13,880 nucleotides of DNA from Anaerolineales bacterium. Its GTDB lineage: Bacteria; Chloroflexota; Anaerolineae; 4572-78; NAK82. The stretch covers positions 1 to 13,880 of the forward strand of contig JAHELX010000092.1 of the NCBI GenBank assembly GCA_024643945.1, written 5' to 3'. Below the pieces are notes generated by a model. That model worked only from the letters and a program-made list of their open reading frames with translations, made no database searches and was not told the origin of the DNA. Below, in pieces: positions 1 through 7,732 of this stretch. The position numbers and the translations under genes are program-made. Every line of letters begins with the position of its first letter. Position 1 is the stretch's first letter.

Positions 1-853
1 TGTTCAAGGTGGTCTTTTCCCAAGTCCATAGCGTGCCGGCCAATTCCGGGCCGGCGGCTTGTGCGCCCATCTGGCTCGACGTCTCCACCAGTTGATCTCC
101 TTGCAGTTCGAACGTCTTGACCGCTTCCTGGCTTGGGCAGCACATCGGGTCGTCCGGTCCAAAGGTCAGCTCTGTGACCACGATCTGAGCAGCCTCGATG
201 GTCAAAGATTTGACCTGGACCCGGTCGCCCAGCAGGGTGGTGGCCACGTTTTCCGGCCCGCCAGCCTGAGCCGCCATGGCCGCCAGGTAGACGAAGGTGC
301 CGCTGCCGCCGGAGCTTTCGGCCAGCAGTACCGCCGCCTCCGCCTGTTCATCGCCGTTCAGGTCGCCATGGCCTACCGGCTCCGGGATCAGGCTAAGCGT
401 GGGCCGGGAGGCGCCACCTTCCACAAACGGCTCACCTTCGTAGGTGCCGCCGGTCAGAGTGACCGGTTCTTGGTAGATACCCTGGTAGGTGGCGTTACCC
501 AATTGCTCCATCGAGAGTCCCTCGGGCGCGGGCGCTATGTCCTCCCCGCCGGCTGCGGCCATCAGCGCCGGGGCGTCATCCGCGCTGGGGATGCACAGCG
601 TCCAGCCCGGCTCGATGAGGTCCGGGTCCGCGATGTCGGCATACGCCTCGCCCGCCTGGGCATTGGTGGCAGCCACGATGGCCGGGTAGGCCAGGATGTC
701 GCCGTAGTATTTGTCGGCGATCTTGGAGAGCCAGTCGCCGAGCTGAACCGTGTAATCCGACTCGCAAGCGACCGGCTCCTGCGCTATGGAGATAAGGGGC
801 AGCCAGAGCGCCCCCAGGATGAGGGTTGTGACGAAAAGTGTTAGCTTTTTCAT
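1..853 (-). CDS. Secreted LysM protein with start of META/HslJ-like domain (partial, 3' end outside window)
   Basis: The open frame starts at ATG 853 and runs off the window edge, leaving 284 residues. AGAGGTG lies five bases before the ATG. Residues 1-24 form a signal peptide (KK, hydrophobic core, cleavage likely after SIA). Residues about 34-89 are a LysM domain (YTVQLGDWLSKIADKYYGD, ending in GWTLCIP), a fold that binds N-acetylglucosamine polymers such as peptidoglycan. A DLNGDEQAEAAVLL segment near 164 resembles the calcium-type DxNGD loops of extracellular proteins. A Cys-Cys pair lies near 238. The last visible residues (LAGTLWTWEKT) look like the beginning of a META/HslJ domain. It is probably exported and associated with the wall or outer face. 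It follows the YihY gene by 62 bp and may share its transcript. LysM is secure; META is likely but cut off. Confidence 0.85.
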   Translation of the reverse strand, partial: MKKLTLFVTTLILGALWLPLISIAQEPVACESDYTVQLGDWLSKIADKYYGDILAYPAIVAATNAQAGEAYADIADPDLIEPGWTLCIPSADDAPALMAAAGGEDIAPAPEGLSMEQLGNATYQGIYQEPVTLTGGTYEGEPFVEGGASRPTLSLIPEPVGHGDLNGDEQAEAAVLLAESSGGSGTFVYLAAMAAQAGGPENVATTLLGDRVQVKSLTIEAAQIVVTELTFGPDDPMCCPSQEAVKTFELQGDQLVETSSQMGAQAAGPELAGTLWTWEKTTLN

Positions 854-915
854 GAGTCACCTCTTAGATCATGTTTTGAATGTTATGTTATGTTACGCGT
901 TACAGACAAATATTC
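854..915 (-). other. Short intergenic spacer between yihY-like and LysM genes
   Basis: This is a 62-bp AT-richer gap. It contains three tandem copies of TGTTA (plus strand 881-895) next to a GTTACGCGTTAC direct repeat, and the LysM ribosome-binding site at its low end. I see no terminator hairpin. A weak promoter inside cannot be excluded. Confidence 0.4.
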
Positions 916-1875
916 CTAGTCCAACCAGGACAGCCACGTTAACTCTGGCATGGGCGGCTCCGGGTTGAGCACTGTCCCTGCCTTGGGCTGGATGGGAACA
1001 CCGTATCGGTCGGCATACAGTTTAGTAAACTTGGCCCCATACAAAATGATCGAGGTCGAGATAAAGACCCAAATCAAAAAGAGCGTGAGGGTGCTGGCTG
1101 CACCATAGGTGGAGGAGAGCGAACTGAACGACAGGTATATTCCAATACCATACCCCCCTAACCAAAACAAGATAGCCGTTAATGCCGCGCCCGGCCACAC
1201 ATCACGCCAGCGAATGGTGGCCTGCGGCAGAACCTTGAACATGGTGGCAAAGATGCCCATAAGCAACAGTGGCACCCCTACAAATCTCAAAAGCTGAATG
1301 ATTACACTGACCAGTGGGTCAAGTAGTTGGACTGGCATCGTCCATTGCATCAGCCTCGTCCCCAACGCGCTAATCAGCAACAAAGCTATCAACAAGAAAC
1401 CGACTGACAGCGCCACGGCGGCTGTGATGAGATATTTCTGAATGACGATGAACAAGTTGCGCCACAGATTTCCTGTTTCCGGAGTGATAGGTTGCGAGAC
1501 GAGACCCCACATCACATCGAGTGAGCCTTGTAGCTCCCGAAAGACGTACGAAGCACCAAAGATCGTTACGCCCAGACTGATTAGCGGAACCACACCGCCG
1601 GGCCGGGCGAAGCCGGCTTCCCTATTCTGCAACACCTCCGCCACAACGGCGGCTACCTGCTCCCCCATATAACGTTCAGCTATGTTCACAATTTGCGCTT
1701 GGATGCTGGCTTGCTGGAACACGGTTGAGACAATGCCTACGGTCAGTGCCACCAGCGGAGCCAGCGAGAAGATGGTGAAAAAGGCCAGAGCTCCGGCGTG
1801 CCGGAGGGCGTTAATTCGATTCCAGGCGATAAGGCTTTCTATGATCAATCGCAGAAATGCTTTGGGACTCGTCAT
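916..1875 (-). CDS. YihY/BrkB family inner-membrane protein (formerly called ribonuclease BN)
   Basis: This is a 319-aa polytopic membrane protein. It carries the hallmarks of the YihY/BrkB family (UPF0761): ALAFFTIFSLAPLVAL at about 29-44, FGASYVFRELQGSLDVMW at 106-123, KVLPQATIRWRDVWPGA at 214-230, and STYGAASTLTLFLIWVF near 255-271. About six membrane segments fall near 30-52, 96-116, 143-170, 186-215, 227-250 and 256-280. Length is close to the family norm. The family's biochemical role is unknown; the old RNase BN name was an error. ATG 1875 is preceded by AAAGG seven bases upstream, inside the end of the PD40 gene. That gene's stop codon is only 3 bp away, so translation is probably coupled. 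Confidence 0.93.
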   Translation of the reverse strand: MTSPKAFLRLIIESLIAWNRINALRHAGALAFFTIFSLAPLVALTVGIVSTVFQQASIQAQIVNIAERYMGEQVAAVVAEVLQNREAGFARPGGVVPLISLGVTIFGASYVFRELQGSLDVMWGLVSQPITPETGNLWRNLFIVIQKYLITAAVALSVGFLLIALLLISALGTRLMQWTMPVQLLDPLVSVIIQLLRFVGVPLLLMGIFATMFKVLPQATIRWRDVWPGAALTAILFWLGGYGIGIYLSFSSLSSTYGAASTLTLFLIWVFISTSIILYGAKFTKLYADRYGVPIQPKAGTVLNPEPPMPELTWLSWLD

Positions 1876-1878
1876 AGT

Positions 1879-3786
1879 CTAACCTTTCGGATTAAATGGC
1901 TGTGTCCCTCGGGCCCGAGGCTTCCAACTCGGGTAACGGAATTCCATGTCCCCTTCTCCGGCGACCAAATTTGTTGCTCGCGTCTTTAAATCGTACACAT
2001 ACAGGGCATAAGGGGCGTTGGGTTGGCGATTGCGCCGTCCTTCTGAGCCAAGCGCCCGATTGGAAATGAAGGCAATCTGGCTGCCATCCGGCGACCAGGC
2101 CGGCTCGTCGTCGTCGGCTTGGGTAAACAATAACCGTTGCAGCCCCGTGCCATCCGCATTGACGACATAGATTTGATGGGTTTCGTCCTGGTCAGAGCGA
2201 AAGACCAACAGGTCTCCCTGCGGCGCCCAGGCCGGGTTGAACTCATTGGCCGGGGTGTTGGTCAGATTCAGCACCTCACCTGAACCATCGGCATTTAGCA
2301 AATAGATGTCAAAGTTACCCGTCCGGTTAGAGGCGAAGGCTATCTGGCTGCCGTCCGGAGACCAGGCCGGATTGCCGCTGTCAGCCGAACCATTCGTGAG
2401 TTGGCGCTGGCTGCTGCCATCGCTAGCCATCAACCACACCTGCCACTGGCCCGAACGGTCCGACTCGAACGCCAGTTGGCCCCCATCCGGAGACCAGGTC
2501 GGGCGTAGATCCTTGCCCGCCTGGTTGGTCAGGTTGATCGGCTCATCGGACAGTTCGACGGAGCCGGAAGGCTGTGTCTGGCCCTGCGCTCCGGCCAGGG
2601 GCAGTATGAAGATATCGTAATCGCCCGCTTGATTGGAGGCAAAAGCGATCTGGGTTCCATCAGGCGACCAGGCCGGCATGGTGCTATCGACGCCAGGGTT
2701 GCGGGTGAGATCGTTTTCGTTAGCCCCATTCACCCCAATGGTGTACAGATCGTGCAAACCGGTACTAGCGGCGGCGTATACCAGGGTGTCCACCACAGGG
2801 GCCGGCGGCGGCGGTTGCCAGGCCGGGAGGCCGGCCTCAAGAGAAGGAGCGGTGAGCGCCGTCGCCTCGCCGCCATTGTCGGCCATGATATAGATGGCGC
2901 GCTTCCCGTCCCGATCGGAGACAAAAACCAGCCGCCGGCTATCGCCGGCCCAGGAAGGCTGCCCATCAAAACCGGGCTGATCGGTCAGCGGAGTCTGGGC
3001 TGAACCGTTGGCATACATCACGTACACATCGTCGTTCCCCTCGCGGTCTGACTGAAAGGCGATCCGCTGGCCGTCAGGTGACCAGGCCGGAGCCTCGTCG
3101 TCGCCGGGATGATGGGTCAGATTGATCGGCTGCTGGGGCGACTCGACATTTACCAGGAAGATGTCCTGACCCCCACCTCTATCCGGGTCAGGTGCCACGA
3201 CGGCCAGTTTGAGGCCATCGGGCGCCCAGGCGGGTTGATCCAGGCCGGTCAGGGGAATGTCCAGAAAGGTTACCGCCTCATCTTCCTGGTTGAGGATAGC
3301 CAGCCGGGCCTTATCTTCTGAGCCGGCAATAAAGGCAATCTGCTGGCCGTCAGGCGCCCAGGCCGGCGCCGCCGCGCCTTCGGGCTGGTCGGTCAAAGGT
3401 TGCTGGTTGCCGCCGTCGGCCTCCATCAGGTAAATCTGGTTCAGGCCTGAACGGTCGGAGACAAACGCAATCCGCCGCCGGTCCGGTGACCAGGCCGGGC
3501 TGGTATCGCTGGCCGGATGGTCGGTCAGCCGGGCCAGGCCGGACCCGTCGCTGTTCATCACGTAGATATCGGGCGCCCCACCCGACGGACGAGTCGAGAT
3601 GAAGGCAATTCTATCGGTAATCGGTGCCGGGGTAGGGGTCACCACGGCCACCGGTGTTGGCGTCGCCGTCGAGGCCAGCGACCCGAGGACCGCCGGCAGG
3701 TTTATATCTGATATCTGGTCAGGGGTAGGGGCGCAGGCCACCATGCCCCACAACAGGAGCGGCAGCCAGCCCGGCCAAAGTTTCAT
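1879..3786 (-). CDS. Lipoprotein with 12 PD40/TolB-like beta-propeller blades
   Basis: The chosen start is ATG 3786, giving 635 aa, because GGAGGT sits nine bases upstream; a TTG at 3816 would be an unsupported extension. Residues 1-18 look like a lipoprotein signal, with Cys18 after MVA. A Thr-Pro-rich linker follows at about 40-56. Twelve blades follow, each of the form IAF-SDR...DIYVMNADGSG...LT...PAWSPDG, starting near 60, 106, 150, 194, 242, 286, 335, 380, 438, 482, 527 and 571. Blade 6 ends in a proline-rich string (PAWQPPPPAPVVDT) instead of SPDG, so the protein probably folds as two six-bladed propellers joined by a rigid linker. It resembles TolB in fold, but no peptidoglycan-associated partner or other Tol genes are present, so tolB should not be assigned. 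It likely sits on the outer face and binds a protein or polymer. Confidence 0.92.
   Translation of the reverse strand: MKLWPGWLPLLLWGMVACAPTPDQISDINLPAVLGSLASTATPTPVAVVTPTPAPITDRIAFISTRPSGGAPDIYVMNSDGSGLARLTDHPASDTSPAWSPDRRRIAFVSDRSGLNQIYLMEADGGNQQPLTDQPEGAAAPAWAPDGQQIAFIAGSEDKARLAILNQEDEAVTFLDIPLTGLDQPAWAPDGLKLAVVAPDPDRGGGQDIFLVNVESPQQPINLTHHPGDDEAPAWSPDGQRIAFQSDREGNDDVYVMYANGSAQTPLTDQPGFDGQPSWAGDSRRLVFVSDRDGKRAIYIMADNGGEATALTAPSLEAGLPAWQPPPPAPVVDTLVYAAASTGLHDLYTIGVNGANENDLTRNPGVDSTMPAWSPDGTQIAFASNQAGDYDIFILPLAGAQGQTQPSGSVELSDEPINLTNQAGKDLRPTWSPDGGQLAFESDRSGQWQVWLMASDGSSQRQLTNGSADSGNPAWSPDGSQIAFASNRTGNFDIYLLNADGSGEVLNLTNTPANEFNPAWAPQGDLLVFRSDQDETHQIYVVNADGTGLQRLLFTQADDDEPAWSPDGSQIAFISNRALGSEGRRNRQPNAPYALYVYDLKTRATNLVAGEGDMEFRYPSWKPRARGTQPFNPKG
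2060..3610 (-). repeat. Degenerate direct repeats encoding PD40 blades
   Basis: The blades are visible in the DNA. A core close to GACCAGGCCGG on the plus strand, encoding PAWSPD in reverse, recurs at intervals of roughly 130-175 bp, for example near 2095, 2362, 2668, 3083 and 3488. It arises from coding repeats, not from a mobile element. Confidence 0.8.
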
Positions 3787-3795
3787 GGGTGTGAG

Positions 3796-3801
3796 ACCTC
3801 C
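3796..3801 (-). promoter_or_regulatory. Ribosome-binding site deciding the PD40 lipoprotein start
   Basis: GGAGGT on the minus strand lies nine bases before ATG 3786. It fixes that ATG, followed directly by a lipoprotein signal, over the TTG at 3816 that overlaps the MscS stop codon. Confidence 0.8.
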
Positions 3802-3812
3802 ATCGACCAATC

Positions 3813-4871
3813 TCAATTCTGCGTAGCCAGCTCCGGCTGGCGTTCCAGGCCGTATTCAGCCGCCAGGGGAAAGGGGATGGTAATCCCCTCCTGCCGGTAG
3901 CGATCCTGAAGCCGCCGGAAAAATTCATAGGTCACTGGATCTTGAGCTTCATAATTCTGCACCCGCAGAATCACAGCGAAGCGAGTCACGTAGTCGGCCA
4001 GTCCTTGGGGATAGCGAATTACCGGGTTAAAGGCAGGCACGCCGCCGGGAACGTCTGCCATCACCTGGCGGGCCACATCCAGGGTAATTCGCTCTACGCG
4101 GTCGATATCCTGTTCGCGCCCGACAGCGACATTCACCAGGATCAGCAATTGGGAATCGGGCCGGTCGAAATTAACCAAAATGGCCGAGGTCATCACCGCA
4201 TTGGGAATGACCACCAGGTTGTTTTCCAATTGGCGGACGGTGGTGGTGAACCAATCCACATCCGCCACGTAGCCTTCTTCGCCGCTGCTCAAGCGAATGT
4301 AGTCGCCCGGTTTAAAGCGGTTGGAAGCAGCCAGCAGCACGCCGCCAAAGAGATTGGACAAGGGTTGTTGCAGGGCAAATGAGAGCCCGATACTGCTGCC
4401 GGTCAGGGCGATGAGCAACCCCTCCACCGGTACGCCCAAAGAGGCCAGCACCACCATCAGCACCACCACAAAGGTAAACCCGTTGACCAGCCTCCTGAGC
4501 AGCGACAGGGATTGTAGATTGCGCTGGGTCGCATAAAGCTCCACCCAGCCGGTCAAGAGACGCACCACCAGGATGGTGACGGCGATCCGCATCAAAAAGG
4601 TGAAGATATTTAGGCCCAAGGCAAGAGAGGGCAGGTTGAGCCACTGCGACGGCAATGACCACCATATGCCCCCCAGCAGCGCCCAAAAGAGAGCCTGCCC
4701 GTGCAGCGCATACAGGACGATGCGAGTTTTGCGCCAGCCCCTGGCTTCGGCCAGGGCGTCCAGCCGGCGCAGGCCGTATTCCAGGGCCAGCCCCAGCAGG
4801 AGGGCTAAGGCCAGGGTCAGGATGCCGCCAGGTAGATTGGTCCATTGCCGGGCGTCAAATTCGTCAGTCAT
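3813..4871 (-). CDS. MscS-family mechanosensitive channel
   Basis: This 352-aa protein starts at ATG 4871, with GAGG five bases upstream. The frame is open back to 5141, but that extension lies inside the upstream MFS gene and is unlikely to be coding. Membrane segments are near 14-34, 53-73, 85-112 and 125-147. The pore-lining region at about 150-182 (GSSIGLSFALQQPLSNLFGG) is typical of MscS TM3. The beta domain follows (RFKPGDYIRL at 185-194, then DVDWFTTTVRQLENN and VVIPNAVM), then an alpha/beta end with RYRQEGITIPFP at 325-336. MscS channels release solutes when membrane tension rises at hypo-osmotic shock. The start overlaps the MFS stop by 8 bp (ATGACTGA), implying translational coupling. 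PD40 follows after 26 bp. Confidence 0.94.
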   Translation of the reverse strand: MTDEFDARQWTNLPGGILTLALALLLGLALEYGLRRLDALAEARGWRKTRIVLYALHGQALFWALLGGIWWSLPSQWLNLPSLALGLNIFTFLMRIAVTILVVRLLTGWVELYATQRNLQSLSLLRRLVNGFTFVVVLMVVLASLGVPVEGLLIALTGSSIGLSFALQQPLSNLFGGVLLAASNRFKPGDYIRLSSGEEGYVADVDWFTTTVRQLENNLVVIPNAVMTSAILVNFDRPDSQLLILVNVAVGREQDIDRVERITLDVARQVMADVPGGVPAFNPVIRYPQGLADYVTRFAVILRVQNYEAQDPVTYEFFRRLQDRYRQEGITIPFPLAAEYGLERQPELATQN

Positions 4872-5757
4872 CACCGCCTCGTAGTTCCAGCCAGACAACT
4901 GCAGCGCAGACCAGGCACAGGCCAGCCAGCACCAGAAAAGCCCGAGCCAGCCCGACGGTATAGGCCAGTTGATAACCGGGCGCCACTTTTTCCAGTGCGG
5001 CCAACTGTCCTTCCGGGGAGAGAATGGTCGAGGCGGACCGCGCTGCCGCTGCCAGCGCGTCCAGGCGTTGACCAATCTCCGCGCGCGACAGACCCTCGGC
5101 CCGCAATTGAATGGTATAGCTTCTTTGACTGAACGTCTCAATCAGGCTCACCATGAACGAATAGGCCAGCGCCCCACCCACCAGGGCTGTAGCGCTGCCG
5201 ACAGATTGCACCGTCGCCCACAGGTCGAGCGGCACGGCTTTGCTCAGCAAGAGGTAGCGCGGGGTGTTGCCGACGATAAAGCCCAAGCCCACCAGGGCCA
5301 ACAAGACCGCCAGACTCCAATAGGCGATATCCGGCTGCAGCAGCGATAGCCCAAGCGCAGCACCCGCCAGAATCACCAGGCCAAAGGCCAAATTCTGGAG
5401 CAGAGTCAGCTTGATCGTCAGCCGGGCCGCCAACCTGCCTAACAAAACTATGCCGATGAGCAACGGGGCCAGGGCCAGGGCGGCCAGAGTCCAGCCGTAA
5501 TCTTGAACCTCGGCCAAAAAAAGGTAAATCTGGTAGCTGATGGCGTAGAGGGCCACGAAGATGACCACTCCGGCGATGATAGCCACACTCAACTGGCGGC
5601 TGTAATGCAGCTTGAAACGGAAGCGACTGCCGGCCAGCCATTGTTCCAGCCCCATGAAGCTGATTAAAATCAACGCCCCCACCGCCAGCGTACCCAACAC
5701 CAGGGGGTGCCGGCCTGTATCATGCCAAAAATGAGGGCACAGATTCCCCCGGCCCAT
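4864..5757 (-). pseudogene. MFS transporter, C-terminal part (frameshifted from the N-terminal part)
   Basis: The open frame begins at ATG 5757, but residues before about 5708 read out of frame with the N-terminal fragment. Homologous sequence starts just past the G5 run at 5703-5707 with PLVLGTLAVGALILISFMGL. About seven membrane segments follow, for example IIAGVVIFVALYAISYQIYL, GWTLAALALAPLLIGIVLL, and a last one ending LVCAAVVWLELRGGDD. A loop between the final two helices carries QRSYTIQLRAEGLSRAEIGQRL, a position where DHA2-type exporters have an extracytoplasmic loop. Adding one base to the G run merges it with the upstream fragment into a 514-aa, 14-helix transporter, the usual size for the DHA2 drug:H+ antiporter group. 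Its TGA at 4864 overlaps the MscS start. The codon pattern is intact, so the break is recent or a sequencing error. Confidence 0.82.
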
Positions 5758-6407
5758 ACGGCCAGGGCGATAACATCCGAGCGGCGGGTTTGGGGCGAAG
5801 AACGGCTCTCCGGCATATATTTAGATACTGCGCCCAGGCCCAACAGTCCCAATACCACCGGCAACAAGAAAACGGCCCGCGTTCCCAGGGCAGTGTAGAG
5901 CCACTCCGTCACCAGCGGGGCAAAGAGGTAACTGACCCCGACGAGCACGCTGAACCAGATTATGGCATACACCCGCGCCCGACCGGTAAAGGCCAACATC
6001 AAGATCGTCACAGTCAAGGGGTAGATCATGGCGTTGAGCGCCGCATTCAGGTTGCCGGCGGCCAGGAACGGGTGAAGGTTGGGGGTCAAGGCCCGCAAGC
6101 CATTCGCGCCGATGTTGGCGGTCAGCACCCAGAGTAGAACCCGCCGCCGGCCCAGGAGGTCGCCCAACACCCCGGAAGCCAGGACAAAGACAATCAGCAG
6201 CATCGACCTCAACGAGGTTAGGGCCGCCCATTGGCTTTCAGTGGCGGCCAGCTCCGCCCGCAATTGCGGCCCCAACAACCTGATCAGCGAGGGCGATAAA
6301 TAGGTTGACATCATCACCACAATGCATGCGGCAAAAACGTAGGCCGGGCGAATCGCACCGCCGGGCGCAGCGGTTTTGGAGTTGGCTGACTGGTTGGATT
6401 CACGCAT
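5670..6407 (-). pseudogene. MFS transporter, N-terminal part (ends early by frameshift)
   Basis: ATG 6407 opens a 245-residue frame. The first 235 residues are genuine MFS sequence, and the last ten (WCWVRWRWGR) are out-of-frame. Helix 1 is at about 22-44. MFS motif A is GVLGDLLGRRRVLL at 79-92, between helices 2 and 3, with Asp83 and Arg87/88 in the expected places. About seven helices are present, with helix 7 cut by the shift. It is distantly similar in layout to the intact MFS gene at 9090-10631, suggesting both are DHA2-type exporters. The substrate cannot be told from sequence. It starts 26 bp after the SPFH gene with no strong ribosome-binding site. If the frameshift is real, the product is nonfunctional and ribosomes would stop about 800 bases before the coupled MscS start. 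Confidence 0.85.
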
Positions 6408-6433
6408 GGTTGTTCACAGGCTTTCCCAATAGG

Positions 6434-7684
6434 TTATTCCGACTCTTGCTGGAGTGTCTCGTTCCCCGGTCCGGCTGCCTCAATTCCTTGGGGTTCATCC
6501 TGGCTAATCCCCGGCGTGTCGCTGGCTGGAGGTAGGGCCAGACTATGAGCAAAATCGCGCATGGTAAAAGCCCGCACGATGTCGTTGGCGTTGCCAACTT
6601 GCAGCATCGCCCGCGTATTGCCGGCCAGGGCGCGGGCCACTGCCAGTTGCTCGCTCTGCCACTCGTATTCCGCCGCCGCCGGATAGGCTCGCAGCCGTTC
6701 GTCCAGCTTGGCCAAGCGCCAAGCCTCCGTCTCGGCTTCAAGTTCCACCACACGGCGATGAGCCTCGGCCTGCTGGATCTGCGCCTGTAGGGCCTGGCGG
6801 TCCCGTTCTACCCTGGCTACCACCTGCTGCTGGGCCAATGTCTCCTCATTGGCCTGGCGGCGCTGGGCCAACGCCTGCTGCTCCGTCTGCTCCGCTCGCT
6901 GCAGGATGGCCAACAGGCGCGCTTCCTGTATTCGCACAAACTCGGCGGGCGGTTGGGCATAGGTGATCGTAACGCGCATGATCGTCACCCCGTATGCCTC
7001 TACGTTGGCGCTGAATCTGGCCCGCAGTTCGGACAAATCCTGTTGGGCCAGGTCAGCTACCTGTTCCAAGGGGATGCGGCGAATAATAGCCCGCAGGGCA
7101 TCCTGGCAGGAGGCCTGAAGAACCAGGTCAAAATCACCGGCCGAGATGTGGTAGACAAAGCGGTACGGATCGGTGATGCTAAAGGTGACCAGCGTGTCTA
7201 CATTGGCCCTGACTCCATCCTGAGTCAGTGCCTCCACTACCGGCACATCAAACGGGATTTCGCGCCGGGTGACCAGGTGGGAGACGGTAATCCAGGGGGG
7301 GATGATGTGGGACCCACCCTCAATGGTGCGGCTGTAACGACCGCCGCGCGCTAACAAGGCATTGGCCCCTTCGGGAATGCGCACGATGAATGAACGGTAC
7401 ACCCCGAGTACAAACAACAGAATAGACGTGACGATGGCCAGCGGTATCAGGGCGCTGTTATCCAGCAGGATGCCGCCCACGATTCCGGCGATCAGGATGC
7501 CCACCCCCAAGATCACCACTTCGTTGTAAATCCTACTCAATCGCTTGGGCAGCACCACGATAGGGATGCGGCCGCTGCCATCACGCACGGCAAAAGCATC
7601 GCCGGCCTCGTCTAACGCGATCCGCACCTGGGTCAGTTGGCTATAGCCTGGCGGCGGGATTTGGGTCGCTTGTTCATCAGCCAT
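6434..7684 (-). CDS. SPFH/band-7 (stomatin/flotillin-like) membrane protein
   Basis: This 416-aa protein starts at ATG 7684, with GGAGGT eight bases upstream. A soluble lead of about 55 residues is followed by two closely spaced membrane segments (about 56-74 and 79-97). The SPFH domain covers roughly 99-250, beginning VRIPEGANALLARGGRYSR and including IIPPWITVSHLVTRREIPF and NVDTLVTFSITDPYRF. A Gln/Glu/Ala-rich coiled coil follows at about 250-330. The tail is Pro/Glu/Gln-rich. SPFH proteins oligomerise into large membrane cages or rings that organise microdomains and protect membrane proteins. Partners are often NfeD-type or proteases; none is present here, so its partner is unknown. It lies 48 bp after the AI-2E permease gene and 26 bp before the MFS gene. 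The two-helix anchor is unusual next to the single hairpin of classic stomatins. Confidence 0.92.
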   Translation of the reverse strand: MADEQATQIPPPGYSQLTQVRIALDEAGDAFAVRDGSGRIPIVVLPKRLSRIYNEVVILGVGILIAGIVGGILLDNSALIPLAIVTSILLFVLGVYRSFIVRIPEGANALLARGGRYSRTIEGGSHIIPPWITVSHLVTRREIPFDVPVVEALTQDGVRANVDTLVTFSITDPYRFVYHISAGDFDLVLQASCQDALRAIIRRIPLEQVADLAQQDLSELRARFSANVEAYGVTIMRVTITYAQPPAEFVRIQEARLLAILQRAEQTEQQALAQRRQANEETLAQQQVVARVERDRQALQAQIQQAEAHRRVVELEAETEAWRLAKLDERLRAYPAAAEYEWQSEQLAVARALAGNTRAMLQVGNANDIVRAFTMRDFAHSLALPPASDTPGISQDEPQGIEAAGPGNETLQQESE

Positions 7685-7732
7685 TCGTATCTACCTCCAC
7701 AAGCTTTGCAGAATAAAATGATTAGAACTACT

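Noticed and set aside
59..844. Plus-strand frame of 261 codons
   Set aside because: Arg/Gly-rich antisense shadow of the LysM gene, which has a signal peptide, ribosome-binding site and recognisable domain in the opposite strand.
1879..3786. tolB assignment
   Set aside because: PD40 blades are shared by many proteins; no TolB N-terminal domain and no tolA, tolQ, tolR or pal nearby.
3942..4382. Plus-strand frame of 146 codons
   Set aside because: Lies wholly opposite the MscS coding region and is low-complexity in the way of antisense shadows.
4872..5141. N-terminal extension of MscS by 90 residues
   Set aside because: Overlaps the MFS coding sequence, adds a Trp/Arg/Pro-rich stretch unlike MscS, and ATG 4871 has its own ribosome-binding site.
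5703..5711. Programmed -1 frameshifting to make the full MFS transporter
   Set aside because: The in-frame heptamer CACCCCC is not a canonical X-XXY-YYZ slippery site and no clear downstream stimulatory stem was seen; an indel in the run is simpler.
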